This document shows, piece after piece, positions 59,201 to 64,000 of a stretch of DNA of 64,000 nt (position 1 is the first letter of the stretch; each line of letters begins with the position of its first letter). The notes below the pieces were generated by a model. It did not search any database. It was not told where the DNA came from and saw only the letters and a list, made by a program, of their open reading frames with translations. A program made the position numbers and the translations under genes. The stretch is from Symbiodinium natans (lineage: Eukaryota; Sar; Dinophyceae; Suessiales; Symbiodiniaceae), in NCBI GenBank assembly GCA_905221605.1, contig CAJNDS010000528.1, forward strand, positions 54,416 through 118,415. Direction: 5' to 3'.

Positions 59201-60293
59201 CAAATAATGATAACTTTGCTTTGTCCAAACCATGTTTTGGAGTCAGACTTGCATTCCCAAACCCTCTACATCCCTAACCCTTAAGCGCCTAAACCACTGC
59301 GCCCTAACCCCTACTAAAGCCTCAGCACCCGAAACCTTGCACAGCCTTGGCAGATTAGTCCAGGCCACCGCTGCCCATCCTCGTGCGGGATCGCAAGGGC
59401 CGGCTTCCGCTGCACTCTGCCGCGCAGGGCGGATTCCCGATGGCCGGAGGGGGGTGTAACATTGAAGATGCCGCCCGCGGGGAGGAAGGCTTCTGAATCG
59501 GGGCAGTGATATGGATCGAGTTGTGGACAGGTAGTCGGCCAGCTGGTTTCCTTCATGATGGACAAGTTGGACTGCTCAGTCGCTCGCAAGCAAGTCTTGC
59601 CAGCAGCGAATCCGCGAAGCTGACACATCACACGACTTCTGAGCTCGGGGCCCTTCTTGTTGGACAGGTGGCAGACATCTTGCGGCCTGACGACCAGGAG
59701 CGTCGTTCTTTGTGTAAAGCAGGAGCTGGGAGTCAGGAGTCACGTAGCAATTTTGCTCCCGAAAAGCCGGTCCCGAACCCGACTTCTCGGCCATACCTTC
59801 AATTGGGGGCAAATTGTGGGCAATGGCCAGGGAGCCTCGGCGCTCGACCTTGCATGCCGCAGACGCGATGATGCAGCTGCCAGGCGGGAGGTGTGTAGCC
59901 ATCTTGCCAGCCACAGTGCTCTTCAGTTCCAACCTCTAGACTCCTTCAGCCAAGAGAACCTAACAGGCAGAAAACAATAATTGTAGACCGTAAGCCCCTT
60001 CGGGAGGCGCCTTGCGGAGAAGCTGAGTGTGGAGCTGCCAGCGACTTCGAGGTGGCAAGGGAAGCTACTCGCCAATGGTGACGAGGCGCCTTGATGTGAT
60101 ACTATAGGCCCAGCCTCAAACGCTCCAGTCCCCAGACGTTCAAGAAGCCCAAAATGCTCAGTGTTTTTTAAACTGCAACGTCCTTAAAGCATGAAAGTGC
60201 TAAGCTGCCCAACCGTGTGTGGAAACTCATTCAGCTGGATGCAGGTGTGCATCAAGCAAGCCCTGCAGCTGGGAGAGCACGAGCTGCCCAAAG
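50293..60293 (+). CDS. Large ankyrin-repeat protein gene, at least 20 exons, 5' and 3' ends open
   Basis: Exons: 50293-50383, 50476-50661 (with TGA 50578-50580), 50763-50827, 51133-51175, 51891-51946, 52043-52106, 52164-52234, 52290-52348, from 52728, 53246-53310, 53538-53607, 53691-53795, 54006-54095, 54431-54499, 55044-55097, 55337-about 55396, from 55848, 57446-57512, 57651-57710, 58582-58626, 58719-58787, 59831-59890, 60245-60293. Most joins keep phase and rebuild ankyrin units, e.g. QALHLAARYCRDAEALELMD, NKRTPLHLAAQWNHVEILQ, DGTHPLHLATRFGHEEAAKA, GRTSLHWAALNGHVKMAELL, NALHIAAASDSDPM, GADLYAADDGMTALHWAGHF, LIELRADV, GRTPLHLAAAFGRHRVKEIL. The first two exons are coiled-coil-like (LLEKVRVALEELQPLKRSF; NRKQLTGLNDQVMDREDELG). 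Ankyrin repeats bind other proteins; the partner is unknown. Repeat halves lie in separate exons, and some exons are missing, e.g. 55400-55840. Confidence 0.75.
51361..51686 (+). repeat. Minisatellite of TGGAGTGCCCAACCCC units in an ankyrin intron
   Basis: About a dozen imperfect units (CCCTGGAGTGCCCAACCCCAG, GAGTCTCC, AAGCGAAAGTCTCC variants). It lies between the exons ending 51175 and starting 51891. Open frames on both strands across it are artefacts. Confidence 0.85.
53401..53520 (+). repeat. Perfect octamer array, 15 x CTCCGTCA
   Basis: Exactly 120 bp of CTCCGTCA without a single interruption, inside the inferred GC-AG intron 53311-53537 of the ankyrin gene. Perfect identity suggests recent expansion. 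Confidence 0.97.
54985..55036 (-). repeat. Interstitial telomere-like tract (CCCTAA)n in an ankyrin intron
   Basis: About eight CCCTAA-type hexamers with one CCCTGA and one shortened unit, ending eight bases upstream of the exon at 55044, where the C-rich tract may act as the polypyrimidine-like part of the acceptor. Confidence 0.85.
55960..56220 (+). repeat. ATT-rich microsatellite, left part
   Basis: Imperfect ATTACTATT / TTGTTATT triplets. The element at 56221-56781 follows directly, and the same type of microsatellite continues beyond it. Confidence 0.8.
56221..56781 (+). mobile_element. Dispersed element with telomere-like and G-rich core, copy 2
   Basis: It starts GTAATTTTAACGCTACGCGA and ends CCGAGGCCTCGGCGGATT. 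The first 120 bp match 24774-24893 with few substitutions. Then come TTTAGGG-like words, five copies of GGTTCAA, a 14-bp G-rich tandem (GGCAGGGAGGGGGG, about 56490-56592), and the GGGGTGCCTGTTCT phrase. It interrupts an ATT-rich microsatellite, consistent with insertion. Confidence 0.7.
56782..57062 (+). repeat. Nonamer/triplet microsatellite (ATTACTGTT)n
   Basis: About thirty imperfect units of ATTACTGTT with ATTATTGTT variants, giving long Leu or Ile/Val frames that are artefacts. Confidence 0.9.
58461..58512 (+). repeat. Decamer array GGGATGTGCA
   Basis: About five copies of GGGATGTGCA or GGGATGCGCA, 70 bp upstream of the ankyrin exon at 58582; intronic by the model. Confidence 0.9.
59121..59150 (+). 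repeat. (TA)n microsatellite
   Basis: ATATACATATATATATATATATGTATAT in the intron between the exons ending 58787 and starting 59831. Confidence 0.85.
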
Positions 60294-61767
60294 GCCATTG
60301 GAAATCATTGGAATACAATTGTGCTCTCCAATGCTCTCTGGTTCCACACAGTCTTGAAGATGGCCCTACGGCTTCAGTCCTTCAGTCCTTTCAGAAGGTA
60401 TGCTCGGAAGAGTCAAGAGTGCATCTGACAGTGCGGTGGAGCTGCAGCCCCTTGGTTGCATGGAGCCCCAAAAGAAGCGTAACCCTAAATCCCTAAACCT
60501 ACTGCTCAGACTCATGAACAGGTGCATGCCAAGAGCACCGTAGGTGACACAGCTCCGGTTTCTTTGCCCGGCGCCAAGCCTGATGATCTCACGCTACAGG
60601 AGCCTCCATTTGCCTTTTCCATCATCTTGTTCTGTTGAACGATCCAACTTTGGAAAACCTCCATTACATTCCAATTGTGATGGTACAGGAACTGCATGGA
60701 ACTGCTAAAGATTCTTGCGTTTTTCATGAGCATCTGTTGAAATGATTGTATACCCTTTTTGTTAGATATATCATCTAAGAATGCAGCACCCTAACTTCTT
60801 TTGCACATCAACAGAACATAACAGAACACATTTCCAAACCGGAATGTGTCACCACGCGTCACAGTTTTTCAAAGCAGAATGAGATTCCGGGAACGCGCAA
60901 TTTGATTTTATGCCAGACTCTGGACAGTCGCTATGTAGCGGAGATGGGCTGATTTTGTTGCATTCCGCACCTCGTTCTCTGCTTCTTTGGCGAGGTTCAC
61001 AGTGGGCACTGCAGGATGGCTGACTTGCACCGACTTCTCGCAGCACTGCGTCGGCAAGCGGAGGTGCGGTGCCGAAACGTTCGATTTACCTCAGTTGGCC
61101 TCACTTGTCACTTCGGGTTGGGGCTTATCTGTGAAGACTCTCCATCGATTTCTTCGTGTTTGCTCGCTTGCTTGGGAGGTATATCGTCAATGCCTCCAAC
61201 TTCCGCAAACGCTTGAAGGGCAATCGAAACCTGCGGCCGCTCATCATGCATGTCGTGTTACATGTTGCCGCTTTCATTCCACGCAGCAGATAATCCGGCT
61301 TTCGTCTGGCAATGCTGTACTGCCGAATGCGTCAATCAGCAATTCCGAGTGAGGTTGTCGAAGCAGGCCTTCATGCCCGCAAGTCTGCAGCAGCTGAATT
61401 CCACAGAAGACGACGATGCTGTTCCAGAGTTGCCGTCTGAGAGTCGCACGTCTGATGGACCCAGAGGGTGTATTTTACTTTTAATTCCGAATGAGCGACC
61501 CCGCCAGATGGAGAAGGCCTCGTTCAATGCATGGATCATTGCGTTTAGACTGTTAGTGTCAGCCCCAGGGAAGCAAAACAGTCCTGGCGAGGCGCCCTAA
61601 ATGCTCAAAACAAGTTCCTACAAAGGTTCGGCAGATGTGGAGGAAGGCTGTGCCGCTCAGCTGCAGCTTTTCTCGCTCTGTTCATGTCGAAAAACCCTAC
61701 AGCTCTACACCATTCTACACCCAACACATCCCAACACCTGGAGCCCTTTCCAGACCATCGTCACCAG
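60294..61767. other. Stretch with possible unassigned exons
   Basis: ADLHRLLAALRRQAE, bounded by a GCAG acceptor (61015) and a GTGCGG donor (61063), and a polar segment SLQQLNSTEDDDAVPELPSE within the frame 61250-61600 look coding. Neither could be joined in phase to neighbours. Telomere-like CCCTAAATCCCTAAACC lies at about 60483. Confidence 0.35.
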
Positions 61768-62628
61768 GTTCTGGAGGGCTTCGACCTCGGCGACGGTTGG
61801 CTTCAGCTGTGCAACGGTGGCTGGCTGCGACTGGCTCGTGATTGAGTCTACGAGTTGAAGAGGACATTTCTGAAGAGGACATTTCAGGACTTCAAAACAT
61901 CGGCCCGAAACGATTCAGCCGGCACCCTGCTGCTTCGATCCCAAGACCCCGAAGCCTTCTTTGGGGGGGGGGGGGCCGAAGCTTTGAGGTAGTTTGACAT
62001 GTCTCAGTTTCAGGCCCACGCATATCCAATCCAAGAGCTCCAGGGGCATCTCGGTGCCCTGGCATCCAAGCGTGTGACTCGATTCGTCTGAGCCCACCTG
62101 AGCCACAAGAGGTGCTCACAACGTGGAGTGGTCCATCCATCAAGATTGGTGATGTCGTGAAGAGCCTCGGCTTTTTTAAAATACGGCTTTCAGGGCCTTG
62201 GACGCGTGGCCGCTGGATGTGGCCTCAAGATGCCTCAAGACTGTGCTGGAGTCGACTGTGCTGTAGTGTTTTACTTTCAGCATGATGTGCTGAGGACGAT
62301 CAAGGAGCTGACGCTGCCTTCTAATCGGGCGGCTTACCAGCACCTGGATAACAATGCTTTCAGACGCTGCGCTGCCACGCCCGCGCACAGTAGCAAGGCG
62401 GTGAGAAGGCACGTAACATCTCACGAGCTTGATAGCGTCCAGATATGTCCAGATGGAGTGGAACAGAACAGTTGCCACTGTTGCCACACATGGCCAGAAA
62501 GTGTGATGGGTGCTGTGGTCCAGGTCTTGAAGAAAGATTCAATTGGCATAGTCCAACGCCTGATCTCGGATGCAGCAAGAGTGAAGTTTGACGGGGCCAA
62601 AGGCTGGGAGACACGACGAGACCAGCTG
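61768..62628 (+). CDS. Coding exons, unrecognised, possibly the 3' continuation of the ankyrin gene
   Basis: Three segments have clear acceptors and protein-like content: 61768-61839 (VLEGFDLGDGWLQLCNGGWL, an SH3-like GDGWLQL..GGWLRL pattern, possibly with a GA donor); from 62281 after a TTTACTTTCAG acceptor (HDVLRTIKELTLPSNRAAYQ); and 62524-62628 (VLKKDSIGIVQRLISDAARV, then GWETRRDQL, GT donor GTAGGT). The last two are in one open frame (62206-62856). The helical KKDSIGIVQRLI resembles half an ankyrin repeat. Connections are unproven. Confidence 0.4.
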
Positions 62629-64000
62629 GTAGGTTCGGTAGATGTCGGTAGGGCAGGCTCCGTGGGTATTCGTAGGGTGCTCGTCATTGCAGTGGGCAAG
62701 CGCTCTGCAGGGACTCTGTCGCGGGCGCTTGATGCAGGCGGTTCCGCGATCTCGTTGCCTGACACTGCCTTTGCTGAGCATGTGGAAGTGACGGGCTATC
62801 GTTGCATCATGGAGGCCAGAATGTTCCGCAGACAGAATGTTCCATTTTTATCCTAAGTAGTCCGCAATTCCTGGCTGGCCTGTCCTTCATCATCCCAGAT
62901 CCTTCGACCAGGAGCCACCCATGGAAGGCCCGCCAGAAGGCTTCCTTGCTGCTTGTTTGCACGCAACACGCTTCTCGCATCGTCTCGCAGCGCTTAGTCG
63001 GGGGAGCTCGGATTGCTTAGGTCAAACACACACATCTTGGCTGCGGAGCTGTGCAGCTCCTCAAGATCTCGCGGCACGTGGGGGCCTCGTGACTCTACAC
63101 TTATGCCGCTCATGCCAGCCCCAAATCGGCATATCCTGGCACTGAAACATGGAAAGCTCTCTCGCTCTCTCTATCCGGCCTCCCTCCCCTCCCCTCCCTT
63201 CCCCGCTCCCCCCCATCCCTATTGCTCCTCTAACTTTACTGAACTGAAACTCCCAAACCCGAATCCCTAAATATTCGAATGATTTTCTCCAAATCCGGAT
63301 TTCTATGGGGCGTTGAAGGGGTTTCTGTGCGAAGCCGCAGCGGAAGCTGTTCAAAAGGCGACCATGCTCACTCCGAGGATTCTGAGCGAGGCTGGAAAAT
63401 CGGCTTCTCCGTCATCTTCGGTGATGGCTCACGGAGCCAGCCACCTGACAGGACATTTGTCGAATTTTGTCGGAGTGACGCTGGGCGTCAGAACTGCTCC
63501 AGCAGCTGGTTCTTTGGGGATGTTTGCCGGTTCATTCAGGCTGCCTGCAGATCGTCGTGGTATACGACTCATTGCCGTGCCTCCCCGCCCCGAGGACTGT
63601 GATGGATCGGAGCGCTTCGGTTTTGAGCCACATTGTTGATCAAGATAGCGGTGCAGAAGAGAGCAGTTCTTTGCAATTTTCACCGAATTGCATGCTTTCA
63701 GGAAGTTGCTGCCTACCTGCAGCTGAAGGAGCAGACGCTGCGACGGAAGATCCCGGACTCAGCAGCGGCATAAACAGGCGGACGTGCGCGAATGCTGGGA
63801 ATCAATCACATCGGCTCTTTTTCGTTGTGCTGTGCATTCAGGGCAATGCATGATGAGGATCCGGGGTCCAAGAGCTATCGCAGAGGTGGTGAGGACCTGG
63901 ACAGTGTGAGGCTTGAACTCCGAAGCTGAGCTGGCCTCGATGGCTCCTTTGTAAGATGATCAATGCACCACTCACATGCCATGCGCAACAGCCAAGCTGC
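62629..64000. other. No recognised gene to the window end
   Basis: Frames at 62640-62856 and 63313-63639 (+) are moderately protein-like (RVLVIAVGKRSAGTLSRALD; SHLTGHLSNFVGVTLGVRTA) and may be exons of a gene that continues past the window. A C-rich pyrimidine tract lies at about 63180-63215. Confidence 0.3.

Overview
The window looks like nuclear DNA of a dinoflagellate, most probably of Symbiodiniaceae type. Genes are split into many short exons whose reading phases agree across introns, and about half of the phase-consistent introns begin with GC rather than GT (a few possibly with GA) and end in AG followed by G. DNA between exons is full of microsatellites, decamer and octamer arrays, degenerate telomere-like (TTTAGGG) tracts and G-rich runs. 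There are no bacterial operons or ribosome-binding sites. The taxon is inferred from these traits; no spliced-leader gene, rRNA or tRNA was found to confirm it.

Layout. 1-12.9 kb is repeat-rich and apparently element-derived: short tandem and direct repeats, a frame-broken coding region (1201-2365), a 62-residue Cys/His-rich ORF separated by one in-frame TAG from an intronless 958-codon ORF (zinc-ribbon-like plus kinase-like domain, 3684-6749), and a mosaic of 212-bp and 323-bp duplications (3.1, 10.6-11.7 kb). 13-21.9 kb holds exons of a large + strand gene for a surface-type protein: Pmp-like beta-helix repeats, then a GCC2/GCC3-like cysteine-rich part and a possible membrane segment. 26-26.9 kb is a five-exon thioredoxin. 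29.2-32.2 kb is a complete RPB8/RPABC3 gene (shared RNA polymerase subunit), including an inferred 7-nt micro-exon. 33.2-34.2 kb carries the only convincing minus-strand coding region; 34.7-35.7, 37.8-38.2 and 39.4 kb hold small unrecognised + strand genes or exons, the last with an RS-rich tail.

42-45.8 kb encodes a protein with an SHWWG motif and a PLTRIWCIYE motif, which I read as a TIR-like domain. 49.6-50.1 kb is the 3' end of an unrecognised gene. 50.3-60.3 kb is a very exon-rich ankyrin-repeat gene; many of its exon joins give uninterrupted ankyrin consensus. 61.8-62.6 kb has further coding exons. Whether the TIR-like exons, the ankyrin exons and the exons beyond 61 kb form one gene or several cannot be settled without transcripts.

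A dispersed element of about 0.5 kb, with conserved ends and a telomere-like plus G-rich core, occurs at 24.8 and 56.2 kb, with a diverged relative at 46.3 kb; the 56.2 kb copy sits inside an ATT-rich microsatellite. All exon borders were inferred by eye from reading frame, splice dinucleotides and family resemblance.
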